Assembly (NCBI GenBank): GCA_036654795.1
Contig: JAVVRI010000077.1
Location: 1 to 14,772, forward strand
Direction of reading: 5' to 3'
Length of the DNA: 14,772 nt
Source: JAVVRI01 sp036654795
GTDB lineage: Bacteria > Bacteroidota > Bacteroidia > Bacteroidales > Tannerellaceae
Position numbers and translations under genes: made by a program. Each line of letters opens with the position of its first letter. Positions within the stretch are counted from its first letter, which is position 1. The notes beneath the pieces are model-generated. The model saw only the letters and a program-made list of their open reading frames with translations, was not told the origin of the DNA and made no database searches. Of the stretch, positions 1 through 6,760 are shown piece after piece.

Positions 1-134
1 CATCGACGTACCTCGTTTGTTTTATCCCAAAAAGAAATTATTGTTATTGGTAAATGTGTTTGAATCGTTTCTGATATGCTTGACAGCGAAACAACCGGGG
101 CACTAGTAAAAACCTGTGTTTTCTGAATCAAAGA

Positions 135-165
135 TTTCTGAGTTAAAAAGAAAGATGTATTTTTG
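135..165 (+). promoter_or_regulatory. Bacteroidetes-type promoter of the IS-like fragment
   Basis: TATTTTTG at 158-165 fits the Bacteroidetes -7 consensus TAnnTTTG. A TTTC (consensus TTTG) lies at 135-138 with a 19-bp spacer. The box is 23 bp upstream of the ATG at 189. No transcription start is known; this is a pattern match only. Confidence 0.45.
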
Positions 166-188
166 TACTTTCAAAAAAGAATACCGTC

Positions 189-359
189 ATGTCAGACACA
201 CCACTTGTAAAGCTATTGAGCTACATACTACCTTCTGAATTTACAGCGTACTTTACCCTTACAGATGTACAGAAAGAGGTACGTGGAGTAGATTTACTGC
301 TTCATCTTTATCTTGATGAGAAGGAGATCCAACCAGATGTCCATTCCGACGGGGGCTGA
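189..359 (+). pseudogene. Truncated ISAon1-type transposase N-terminal fragment
   Basis: This is a 56-codon ORF beginning ATG at 189 and ending TGA at 357-359. Its protein contains ILPSEFTAYF and LLLHLYLDEKEIQP. That pattern (LP...YF early, then HLYLDE followed by a proline) resembles the short N-terminal ORF of ISAon1-type elements in Bacteroidota, which is usually about 100 residues and is followed by a larger DDE transposase ORF. Here the reading frame stops about halfway, just after the HLYLDE segment. No catalytic ORF follows, because the next gene downstream is an unrelated one on the opposite strand. I therefore read it as a remnant. The family assignment is by recognition of the motif layout, not by a search. 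It could instead be a genuine small orphan protein, since its promoter and start look intact. Confidence 0.5.
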
Positions 360-422
360 GTAGTTACAATGTTTTTGAAACCCACGTTTCGCACGATTAA
401 TCATAAATGGCCGCAGATGTCC

Positions 423-776
423 CTATTCATCTTTGTGAAATAAGCGCCTTAGCTTATAGTCGGCAAACAAAAGGAGCAGCGTCAGTGTGCCGATATACAG
501 ATAAAAGGAGCAGGCAGACACATTCGGCGTTGACAGTGAGAGGGCTGGCAGATCCATATACCAGAGCAGCAGAATGGTGAGACCCACCATCGCGAGCGAT
601 GTCAGGATGACGGCCAGCAACCCCAGTCGCTCGCTGCGTTTCTTCAGCCGTGTGCTTTCTGCCATCACCTGCTGCATGACGTTGAAACGGAACGAGGCAG
701 GCAGCTCCTTGTCCGGCAATTGCTTGAACAGATCTTCCAGCGGGTCTGTTGTCTGTGTCTGGTTGGTTGTATTCAT
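423..776 (-). CDS. Small two-helix membrane protein, candidate anti-sigma factor
   Basis: A 117-residue protein with a polar N-terminal half (1-50) and two hydrophobic segments at about 51-73 and 88-105, ending in a basic cytoplasmic-looking tail (KLRRLFHKDE). Its ATG (774-776) overlaps the stop codon of the upstream ECF sigma factor gene in an ATGA arrangement, so the two are almost certainly co-transcribed and translationally coupled. In the ECF family, the gene directly behind the sigma gene commonly encodes its membrane-bound anti-sigma factor. The N-terminal stretch LPASFRFNVMQQVM would then be the sigma-binding part. No zinc-binding HxxxCxxC motif of the classical ZAS domain is present, so the anti-sigma role is inferred from position and topology only. 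It could equally be another membrane effector of the sigma module. Confidence 0.75.
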   Translation of the reverse strand: MNTTNQTQTTDPLEDLFKQLPDKELPASFRFNVMQQVMAESTRLKKRSERLGLLAVILTSLAMVGLTILLLWYMDLPALSLSTPNVSACSFYLYIGTLTLLLLFADYKLRRLFHKDE

Positions 777-1336
777 ATTGATTCGTCCTCCATTTCTTTT
801 AATAAAACAAATAACTTCTTTCGTATGCGAAACAGTTTTGTCTTCACATTCGATTGGCTGAGCCCGGTGATGAACGATGTCTCTTCTGTCGTCTTCTCTT
901 TCATATAGAATAGTGTGATCAGAGCTCTTTCGTCTGGTTGCAGTTGTGCCAACGCGCTGTCCAGTCTTTGCAACTGTTCCGAGGTGTCGGTTTGCCAGAG
1001 GGCGTTTGCCACCTCCTCTTCCGATACATTATTTATGAGTGTCTCGTCGATGGACAGAAACTCCAGCCTCTTCTTCCGTGTGGCAGATATGGCTGTGTTG
1101 TAGGCAATCCGGTAGATCCAGGTCGAGAAACTGCTATCTCCTTTGAATGATGACAAGTTGCGAAAGACCTTTACGAATGTGTCTTGTGCCAATTCTTCGG
1201 CATCTTCGTGGCTGCGTACTACTTTATAGATCAGCGAATGAATCTGTCTGGCGTATCGGTCCACCAGATATCCAAAGCTGGTGGCATCTCCAGCTTGTAC
1301 CTTTTGTATATAATATGTATCCGTGTACAGTTCCAT
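773..1336 (-). CDS. ECF-type RNA polymerase sigma factor
   Basis: A 187-residue sigma-70 family protein of the extracytoplasmic function class, with only regions 2 and 4. Region 2 spans about residues 22-90 and includes DAEELAQDTFVKVF (45-58), the core-binding helix, and STWIYRIAYNTA (71-82), the -10 recognition segment. Region 4 spans about 118-180, with a helix-turn-helix around KEKTTEETSFITGLSQSNVK and the basic RIRKKL. Length is normal for the class. It would redirect RNA polymerase to a small set of promoters. Upstream on the same strand is a TGTAAC-N16-CGTC promoter whose expected start site lies only a few bases before this ATG, suggesting autoregulation and a very short leader. It is followed by an overlapping membrane-protein gene, the usual anti-sigma position. 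The inducing signal cannot be told from the sequence. Confidence 0.95.
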   Translation of the reverse strand: MELYTDTYYIQKVQAGDATSFGYLVDRYARQIHSLIYKVVRSHEDAEELAQDTFVKVFRNLSSFKGDSSFSTWIYRIAYNTAISATRKKRLEFLSIDETLINNVSEEEVANALWQTDTSEQLQRLDSALAQLQPDERALITLFYMKEKTTEETSFITGLSQSNVKTKLFRIRKKLFVLLKEMEDESI

Positions 1337-1348
1337 TCGTATAGTATG

Positions 1349-1374
1349 GACGCAGGTTGGGACAATTGGTTACA
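1349..1374 (-). promoter_or_regulatory. ECF-type promoter facing the sigma factor gene
   Basis: Read on the minus strand, TGTAAC (1374-1369) is followed after exactly 16 bases by CGTC (1352-1349). GTAAC-N16-CGTC is the typical shape of an ECF sigma promoter (-35 AAC core, -10 CGTC). CGTC lies 12 bases before the sigma factor ATG, which would leave a leader of only about 5-7 bases. The same motif and spacing recur in opposite orientation at 1418-1443. Confidence 0.7.
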
Positions 1375-1417
1375 ACTTGCTGCGACAAAAGTAGTGATAA
1401 TATTTCGGGGTAGAAGG

Positions 1418-1443
1418 TGTAACCTGCGTCGAATAGCTGCGTC
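1418..1443 (+). promoter_or_regulatory. ECF-type promoter facing the DUF6249-like gene
   Basis: TGTAAC at 1418-1423 and CGTC at 1440-1443 are separated by 16 bases, the same elements and spacing as the divergent copy at 1349-1374. The expected start site near 1450 gives a leader of about 37 bases to the ATG at 1488. The two promoters lie back to back with about 43 bp between their -35 elements. Confidence 0.7.
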
Positions 1444-1487
1444 AAATAGGCAAACGAAGATTCTTTAATCAACTAAATTATACAATT

Positions 1488-1919
1488 ATGATGGATTTTA
1501 TTTCTGTTCCGCTCTTGGTCGGAATTGTTTGTGCCGGGATATATGGTCTGTTCGAACTTTTTGTTCGCCGCAAAGAGCGCATGGCTATTATAGAAAAGAT
1601 AGGCGATCGGTTGGATGCTTCGGCTTTTGCTGGCAAGATGACGTTGCCTTCTTATTCTTCGACCCGTTTCTCTTTCAACTTCAGTAGCTTAAAAGTGGGG
1701 TGCCTGCTTGCCGGAATTGGGCTGGGGCTGCTGGTGGGCTTCATTATCAACACCTCGATAGTCATGCAGATGGGGGGCTACGACGAGAATTGGAATGGTT
1801 GGTTTCGTGGCCAGTTAGCCGGCACTGCGTATGGTGCTTCTGTCCTGCTGTTTGGTGGAATTGGTCTGATCATTGCCTTCCTTGTCGAACTCAAACTGTC
1901 GAAAGAGGTAAAAAAATAG
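1488..1919 (+). CDS. DUF6249-like three-helix membrane protein
   Basis: A 143-residue membrane protein with hydrophobic segments at about 4-26, 68-90 and 112-134. A basic stretch with coiled character follows helix 1 (VRRKERMAIIEKIGDRLD). The opening, a short helix followed by LFELFVRRKERMAIIEKIGD, resembles DUF6249 proteins of Bacteroidota, which I recall as often lying next to ECF sigma genes. The biochemical function of that family is unknown to me. The gene is divergent from the sigma factor and carries the same ECF-type promoter, so it is likely a direct target of that sigma factor and part of an envelope response. Two consecutive ATG codons (1488 and 1491) could each start translation; the first is used here. 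An inverted repeat follows the stop. Confidence 0.8.
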   Translation: MMDFISVPLLVGIVCAGIYGLFELFVRRKERMAIIEKIGDRLDASAFAGKMTLPSYSSTRFSFNFSSLKVGCLLAGIGLGLLVGFIINTSIVMQMGGYDENWNGWFRGQLAGTAYGASVLLFGGIGLIIAFLVELKLSKEVKK

Positions 1920-1935
1920 ATGGCAACCTATGCAG

Positions 1936-1982
1936 ACGAACGCAGAAGGTTTTATCCGAGACGATGAATCATCTGCGTTCGT
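1936..1982. terminator. Hairpin between convergent genes, probable bidirectional terminator
   Basis: ACGAACGCAGA (1936-1946) and its exact complement TCTGCGTTCGT (1972-1982) form an 11-bp stem with a 25-base loop. It sits between the ends of the DUF6249-like gene (1919) and the convergent cstA-like gene (2004). The T tract after it on the plus strand is weak, so termination efficiency is uncertain. Confidence 0.55.
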
Positions 1983-2003
1983 ATGTTTAATACTTTCTGT
2001 AAT

Positions 2004-3422
2004 TTACACATGCTTCGCATTTCTTTTCCATCGCACAAACCAGACGATGCTCAAGAATGTGCAAATTCCTCCAATAACGTAGGAAGAGATAACAGAGAGC
2101 CCCAATCCTTCGGGAGCGATGCAGATGTAGGTAGAACAGACGGCAGTCATAAAGAGTGCCGGTATAAGTGTTACGACGTAAAGTTTATGAGTACGCACCA
2201 AGAAAACGGTGATTGCCCACAAGGTAAAGACTGAAAGCGTTTGATTTGCCCAAGCGAAATAGCGCCATATCGTATCGAAGCCATTCTTGTCTTTTAAGCT
2301 AAATAGCAGTAAAGCAATGGAGACAAGAAACATAGGTACGCAGATGTAGAGCCGACGACGCACACTACGCTGCTCGAGCCCCAAGAAGTCTGCAACAATC
2401 AGGCGCGCCGAGCGAAAAGCAGTGTCTCCTGAAGTAATAGGGGCAGCAATTACGCCCAATATGGCCAAGAATCCTCCCACTGCTCCCATCCAGTTTTTGG
2501 TAATAGCATCGACAATGACCGAGGCGTTACTCTCGCTCATACCGTTCTCTTGGTAAAAGGCGGTGGCAGCAGCAGCCCAGATCAAGGCCACAATACCTTC
2601 TGTAATCATCGCACCGTAAAACACCGGTCGTCCTTGGCGTTCCGATTTCATGCAGCGTGCCATCAGAGGGCTTTGCGTTGCATGAAAACCCGATATAGCT
2701 CCGCAAGCAATGCTGACGAACATAATCGGGAAAATAGGTAATGTCAAAGCTGAGGGATGCGTATTGCTCACCCCGTTCCATAATTCAGGCAAGGCAGGGC
2801 TCTTCACATAGAGCATAACCAAAATGCCAACCGCCATAAACAATAGTGCCGCGGCAAAAAAAGGATATATCTTACCAATAATCTTATCAACGGGCAGCAG
2901 CGTTGCCAGTATATAATAGATGAAAACAACGACAATCCAAAAAGTAACATCCAAATATTCAGGAGTCAGTTTGGCTAGTAATCCCGCGGGACCTGCTACA
3001 AACACGGCCCCCACAAGCACCATCAACACCACCGTAAAGCCACGCATCACCTGCTTCGTGGTCAGTCCCAAATAGCGACCGATAATTTCAGGTAAACTCT
3101 CTCCATCGTGACGGATAGAGAGCATTCCCGCCATATAGTCGTGCACAGCTCCAGCAAAAATGCTACCCAGCACAATCCATAGAAATGAAGCAACGCCGAA
3201 CTTGGCTCCCATAATAGCGCCAAAGATAGGCCCCAACCCTGCAATGTTGAGAAACTGTATCATAAATATCTTCCACTTCGGTAGCGGAATGTAATCCACA
3301 CCATCCGGTCTAGTTAACGCAGGCGTGGGACGGTCGTCGGGGGCAAAGATGCGTTCCATCAACCGTCCGTAGGTAAAATAGCTTAGCACGAGGGCAAGCA
3401 GGCAGATTGTAAAGGTAATCAT
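2004..3422 (-). CDS. CstA-family carbon starvation membrane transporter
   Basis: A 472-residue polytopic inner-membrane protein. It carries the family hallmarks GVDYIPLPKWKIFMIQFLNI (41-60), then AGLGPIFGAIMGAKFG, HDYMAGMLSIRHDGESLPE (94-112), HATQSPLMARC and GDTAFRSARL. CstA proteins of E. coli are implicated in peptide and pyruvate uptake during carbon limitation. This one is well below the roughly 700 residues of E. coli CstA and matches the short form common in Bacteroidota, so it appears complete rather than truncated. The start ATG is followed directly by a first transmembrane helix. It is a single-gene unit, convergent with the DUF6249-like gene and preceded by a 321-bp non-coding region with a -7 box and two operator-like repeats. 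The substrate in this organism is not evident; E. coli-like peptide or pyruvate transport is only a family-based guess. Confidence 0.93.
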   Translation of the reverse strand: MITFTICLLALVLSYFTYGRLMERIFAPDDRPTPALTRPDGVDYIPLPKWKIFMIQFLNIAGLGPIFGAIMGAKFGVASFLWIVLGSIFAGAVHDYMAGMLSIRHDGESLPEIIGRYLGLTTKQVMRGFTVVLMVLVGAVFVAGPAGLLAKLTPEYLDVTFWIVVVFIYYILATLLPVDKIIGKIYPFFAAALLFMAVGILVMLYVKSPALPELWNGVSNTHPSALTLPIFPIMFVSIACGAISGFHATQSPLMARCMKSERQGRPVFYGAMITEGIVALIWAAAATAFYQENGMSESNASVIVDAITKNWMGAVGGFLAILGVIAAPITSGDTAFRSARLIVADFLGLEQRSVRRRLYICVPMFLVSIALLLFSLKDKNGFDTIWRYFAWANQTLSVFTLWAITVFLVRTHKLYVVTLIPALFMTAVCSTYICIAPEGLGLSVISSYVIGGICTFLSIVWFVRWKRNAKHV

Positions 3423-3536
3423 ACTATTTAGTTCTTGATAGTTTTATTGATGCAGTTGCTACGCGCCAGATCTTTCTGTTGTAAGAAAATAGGTAAGTAA
3501 AACGATACTCAACTCTTTTCTTTTTGCATACCGCTA

Positions 3537-3544
3537 CAAAGTTA
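3537..3544 (-). promoter_or_regulatory. -7 box of the cstA-like gene promoter
   Basis: On the minus strand the sequence is TAACTTTG, a match to TAnnTTTG, 114 bp upstream of the ATG. No good TTTG -33 element is found 19-21 bp upstream, which may mean that an activator is needed. It would give an mRNA leader of about 105-110 bases. Confidence 0.45.
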
Positions 3545-3573
3545 CAGAATTGAGAATGAATAGAGGTCTCATT

Positions 3574-3604
3574 TTTGCACAAATTGAGATAATATTTGCA
3601 CAAA
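3574..3604. promoter_or_regulatory. Paired operator-like repeats upstream of cstA
   Basis: TTTGCACAAA occurs at 3574-3583 and again at 3595-3604, exactly 21 bp (two helical turns) apart. Each copy is itself a near-palindrome, TTTG-CA-CAAA. They lie 30-60 bp upstream of the -7 box, where an activator would bind. The regulator is unknown. Confidence 0.45.
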
Positions 3605-3666
3605 GGATAGCCGAAGCTATGAAATACGAAGTATGTGACTGCTTGTATAGAGTTAGATTACAGATA

Positions 3667-3714
3667 TTCCACTTTATAACGATGAGTTCGCCAAGTCATC
3701 GCTACAAGGTGGAA
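3667..3714. terminator. Imperfect hairpin downstream of the DUF4251-like gene
   Basis: TTCCAC (3667-3672) pairs with GTGGAA (3709-3714). Inside, CGATGA (3680-3685) pairs with TCATCG (3696-3701) around a 10-base loop, with an unpaired internal bulge between the stems. In the minus-strand direction it follows the DUF4251-like stop by 30 bases, but no T tract follows it, so its role as a terminator is tentative. Confidence 0.35.
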
Positions 3715-3743
3715 AAAAACATTACTTAGTCTTATCAGATTAT

Positions 3744-4316
3744 TTACAGCGTACGCCCCTTAAATACATTCGATTCGCTCTCAGGATAGAGCGTACCGGT
3801 GAAGGAGATGCGGTTGCTGTTGAAATTTGGACTCACCGTGGCAGTACATTTATTATTTCCCTTCGTTAGGCGGAAGGTGACGTTAGCCGATACGGCTGTG
3901 CCCTGTACCATCATACTGAAGGTGATGTTACCCTTTTTGTCCGTATTCATCGTGACGTTTGTGGCGCTACCTTCCACCGTAATGCCACCCATACCATTCG
4001 GACCACTCATAACCCCGTTGAAGGCCAGTTGGATCGTAGCTCGTTGACCATGCATGGAGACGAAGTTTGTACTCGGTGTAACATAGACAAACTGTCCTCG
4101 TTTGAACTCAATACGGTCTGCTTCAAGGACAAACTCCCGCTCCGTCAACGCGTCCGCAGCTTGAGCAAAGAGGGCACTCTCCTCAGCATCCTGTGCCGCC
4201 CGTTTAACCTCTTTCTCCGCCTTTTTTGCCTCTTTTTTGGAGAGACCATCCTGTTGCGCCATCAACGCACCAGCGCTAAAGAACAAAACTGTAAGCAACA
4301 AAACAACTCTTTTCAT
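3744..4316 (-). CDS. Secreted DUF4251-like protein
   Basis: A 190-residue protein when started at the ATG at 4316. A further upstream ATG at 4340 is in frame, but the inner start gives a clean signal peptide (MKRVVLLLTVLFFSAGALMA, cleavage before QQ) and has an A-rich sequence before it. The mature N-terminus is strongly charged (KKEAKKAEKEVKRAAQDAEE). It is followed by a beta-rich domain containing EREFVLEADRIEFKRGQFVYVTPS and an SATNVTMNTDKKGNITFSM segment. This layout fits the DUF4251 family of Bacteroidota, whose function is unknown. It lacks a lipobox cysteine, so it is probably periplasmic. It lies 67 bases downstream of the MATE gene on the same strand and may be read through from it or have its own promoter; none is clear. 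Confidence 0.8.
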   Translation of the reverse strand: MKRVVLLLTVLFFSAGALMAQQDGLSKKEAKKAEKEVKRAAQDAEESALFAQAADALTEREFVLEADRIEFKRGQFVYVTPSTNFVSMHGQRATIQLAFNGVMSGPNGMGGITVEGSATNVTMNTDKKGNITFSMMVQGTAVSANVTFRLTKGNNKCTATVSPNFNSNRISFTGTLYPESESNVFKGRTL

Positions 4317-4383
4317 ACTCTTTATTTTTAATGGATACATCTATATGCATACAAGACAAATTAGCAGAGCGTTTTGTTCGCCT

Positions 4384-5730
4384 CTACCCCTTGTTTTTAA
4401 TGCTTTTAACATGATGCCACAAGAAACCCCAAGCCACGGCCGCCGCCACAAGATCGGAAAAGGGTGAGGCTAGCCAAACACCGCTCAACCCCAAGAAGGG
4501 GGGTAACAACAAGATGGCCGGAATGAGGAATACGCACTGACGGCTCAAGTTCAGAAAAATAGCCTTCCACGCCATACCTATGCTCTGAAAAAACTGGCTA
4601 ATAGAGATCTGCGAGCCCACCACAAAAAAGCCCAACATTGTCTGCTGCAAACCTCTTTCTGAGATAAGCAGCAACTCGCCATCGCCTGTAAAGGCCTTCA
4701 CCAGAATACCCGGGAAAAGAACACTGGCCAAGAAACCCATTCCGGAGATAACGGTAGAAATGATGATAACCTGACGTAACGTTTCGTGCACACGGTCCAT
4801 ACGACCGGCACCGTAGTTGAAACCCACGATGGGCTGCATGCCTTGCGCCACGCCAAGGATGAGCATCACCAGCAACATCGCCAGACTGGTAATAATGCCG
4901 TAAGCACCAATGGCAAGGTCGCCCCCATACTCCTTGAGCGAATGGTTCATCACGACATTCACCATGCTGGCCGTAAGCTGCATAGCAAAGGGAGAAATGC
5001 CAATGGTCAAGATGGTCAGCACAATATGCGGGTTGAGGCGAAAGTATTTCGTACGGAAGCGAACAATGCTGTCGCCACTAACAAAATGGTTCATCACGAA
5101 GGCCGCACTGACAGCCATTGAGATAACCGTCGCAATAGCCGCTCCGCGGATACCCATATCGAAGCCAAAAATAAAGATCGGGTCGAGTATGACGTTGAGC
5201 ACGGCGCCGATCATCATCGTCACCATCGCCTTTCTGGGATAGCCCGATGCACGCATGACGGCGTTAAAGCTAAAACTCAGCGAGGCCAGCAACATACCGG
5301 GGATGGCGATGTAGAGATACTCCTTAGCATAAGGGATAGTCTGTTCGCTTCCCCCAAACCAGAGAAGCAGTTCGTCCAAAAAAAACATACTCGGCAGGAT
5401 GGTAAGGGCAGCAAAAAGGAAGGTGAGGGTGAACGCATTGCCCAGCACGTTCTCCGCCAGATCATTCGCCTTGCGCCCAAGGTGGATGGAGATGCGTGTA
5501 GCCGCCCCTGCTCCTACCAACATGCCAAAGGCCTGAAGAAAAAGAAGGATGGGGAAGGTGAGCGTCAGCCCGGATATGGCCAGTGGTCCGACACCCTGCC
5601 CGATGAAGACGCGGTCTACTATATTGTAAAGCGCATTCACCATCGTGCCGATCACGGCGGGGATAGCGTAATGTATCAGCAGTCGACTTATCTTCTCATG
5701 CTCTAGCTGCCAAGTGATTTTGTTTGTCAT
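4384..5730 (-). CDS. MATE-family efflux transporter
   Basis: A 448-residue protein with about twelve hydrophobic segments arranged as two repeats. It has MATE-type features: IPAVIGTMVNALYNIVDRVF near the N-terminus, GPLAISGLTLTFP, GAGAATRISIHLGR, GVAQGMQPIVGFNYGAG at the start of the second half, and FFQSIGMAWKA near the C-terminus. MATE proteins export cationic drugs or metabolites using Na+ or H+ gradients. An upstream ATG at 5790 is in frame, but the ATG at 5728-5730 is preferred because it overlaps the stop codon of the ABC ATPase gene as ATGA, and the family N-terminus begins there. The tight coupling to a FecCD-type ABC transporter suggests a shared physiological task, such as handling a metallophore or cofactor. 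That link is inference. The substrate is unknown. Confidence 0.92.
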   Translation of the reverse strand: MTNKITWQLEHEKISRLLIHYAIPAVIGTMVNALYNIVDRVFIGQGVGPLAISGLTLTFPILLFLQAFGMLVGAGAATRISIHLGRKANDLAENVLGNAFTLTFLFAALTILPSMFFLDELLLWFGGSEQTIPYAKEYLYIAIPGMLLASLSFSFNAVMRASGYPRKAMVTMMIGAVLNVILDPIFIFGFDMGIRGAAIATVISMAVSAAFVMNHFVSGDSIVRFRTKYFRLNPHIVLTILTIGISPFAMQLTASMVNVVMNHSLKEYGGDLAIGAYGIITSLAMLLVMLILGVAQGMQPIVGFNYGAGRMDRVHETLRQVIIISTVISGMGFLASVLFPGILVKAFTGDGELLLISERGLQQTMLGFFVVGSQISISQFFQSIGMAWKAIFLNLSRQCVFLIPAILLLPPFLGLSGVWLASPFSDLVAAAVAWGFLWHHVKSIKNKG

Positions 5731-6749
5731 AAGTTCGTTTTTGTTGTTTTGAGCGCACCAATTAGGGTGGCGATGCTGTTCGTTTCGCACACCCTGCCGT
5801 CGGGATTGGTCAGAAGGATGCGGTCGGGCGAGATGCAGTTCAGGCTGCGATAGTCACAGCTTACCGGCGAAGGACGGAAGCCATTTCTGATCAGCGCATT
5901 TCCCGCCCAATAGGAGGTAAGAAAATCGCCTTCAACACCGATGGGCGTAGAGGGGCGCTCGGTGTTTAGTTTGCCTGTAGAGGGGTCGAAAACGATCCCT
6001 TCCTTGCCGAAGAAATTGCCAAAAGCGCCGCTGAGGATTAGATCTTCAGGTGTACCGCAAGCCATGGGGCGCCCCTTTTCCTGCAGCCAGAGGCAGTCGC
6101 CCATCTGGATGGCCAGATCGAGGTCGTGGGTGGAGAGGAGAATGGCCTTCTGTTGCTCCACAGCCAGCTTATGGAGGAGCACCATCGTCTCAATACGACT
6201 CGTCACGTCCAGGAAAGCAGTAGGTTCGTCCAACAAGATAATGGGGCACTGCTGGGCTAGGGCTTTCGCAATCATCGCCTTCTGACGTTCGCCATCGCTC
6301 AGTTCGGATACGTAGCTGTGCGCTTTGTGGGCGATTCCCGCAGCGACAAGGGACTGTTCGACAACTATCTGGTCTTGCCTCCTGAGTCGACCGAAAAAGC
6401 CCGTATAGGGATGACGGCCGAGGGCGACCAGCTCATAGACGGTGATGCCGCCAGCATTGGTCTTTTCCGTCAGCACCACACCGACTGTGAGGGAGAAATC
6501 GAGTTGCGAAAAGGACTTTAGGGGGCGCCCCATCATCCGTATCTCGCCTCCTAATGGGGGTTGAAAACCGCAGAGGGTACGCAGTAAAGTGGACTTCCCA
6601 GCACCGTTCAGACCAAGCAGGCAGGTCACCTCGCCAGGGTAAAGGCGCAGGTTTAGACCGTCGTGCAGCACCTTACGCCGTCCTCCGCCAAGGGGATAGC
6701 CAATGCTGAGAGCCTCGGTTTCGATCACGGGGATTCCTTTCGTTGTCAT
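5727..6749 (-). CDS. FecE/BtuD-type ABC transporter ATP-binding protein with C-terminal extension
   Basis: A 340-residue cytoplasmic ATPase. Walker A is GLNGAGKST (46-54), the signature is LSDGE (150-154), Walker B is IILLDEP (170-176) and the switch histidine is H208 in STHD. The sequence between (TVYELVALGRHPYTGFFGRL) is typical of the iron-siderophore, heme and cobalamin importer class. The family core ends near residue 250. The remaining roughly 90 residues form an extension containing GDFLTSYWAGNALIRNGFRP and SPDRILLTNPDG, which looks like a small folded domain and may be regulatory. It is 11 bp downstream of the permease gene and overlaps the MATE gene by 4 bp, so the three form one operon. 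The substrate is not determinable without the binding protein, which is absent from the window. Confidence 0.93.
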   Translation of the reverse strand: MTTKGIPVIETEALSIGYPLGGGRRKVLHDGLNLRLYPGEVTCLLGLNGAGKSTLLRTLCGFQPPLGGEIRMMGRPLKSFSQLDFSLTVGVVLTEKTNAGGITVYELVALGRHPYTGFFGRLRRQDQIVVEQSLVAAGIAHKAHSYVSELSDGERQKAMIAKALAQQCPIILLDEPTAFLDVTSRIETMVLLHKLAVEQQKAILLSTHDLDLAIQMGDCLWLQEKGRPMACGTPEDLILSGAFGNFFGKEGIVFDPSTGKLNTERPSTPIGVEGDFLTSYWAGNALIRNGFRPSPVSCDYRSLNCISPDRILLTNPDGRVCETNSIATLIGALKTTKTNL

Positions 6750-6760
6750 TGTCGTGTTTA

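Larger units (their letters stand above)
3423..3743. other. 321-bp non-coding region upstream of the cstA-like gene
   Basis: No convincing ORF lies here. It contains a minus-strand -7 box (3537-3544), two copies of a 10-bp operator-like word (3574-3604), small hairpins at 3607-3620 (ATAGC-CGAA-GCTAT) and 3624-3634, and an imperfect long hairpin at 3667-3714. Together these suggest a regulated leader or promoter region for cstA plus the 3' end structure of the DUF4251-like gene. Confidence 0.6.

Noticed and set aside
350..374. TGTAAC followed by CGTC on the minus strand as a third ECF promoter.
   Set aside because: The spacer is 11 bases rather than 16, and it faces no gene.
4786..5121. Plus-strand ORF of 111 residues inside the MATE gene, rich in His.
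   Set aside because: It is antisense to a well-supported gene; its His and Asn richness is a by-product of the opposite frame.
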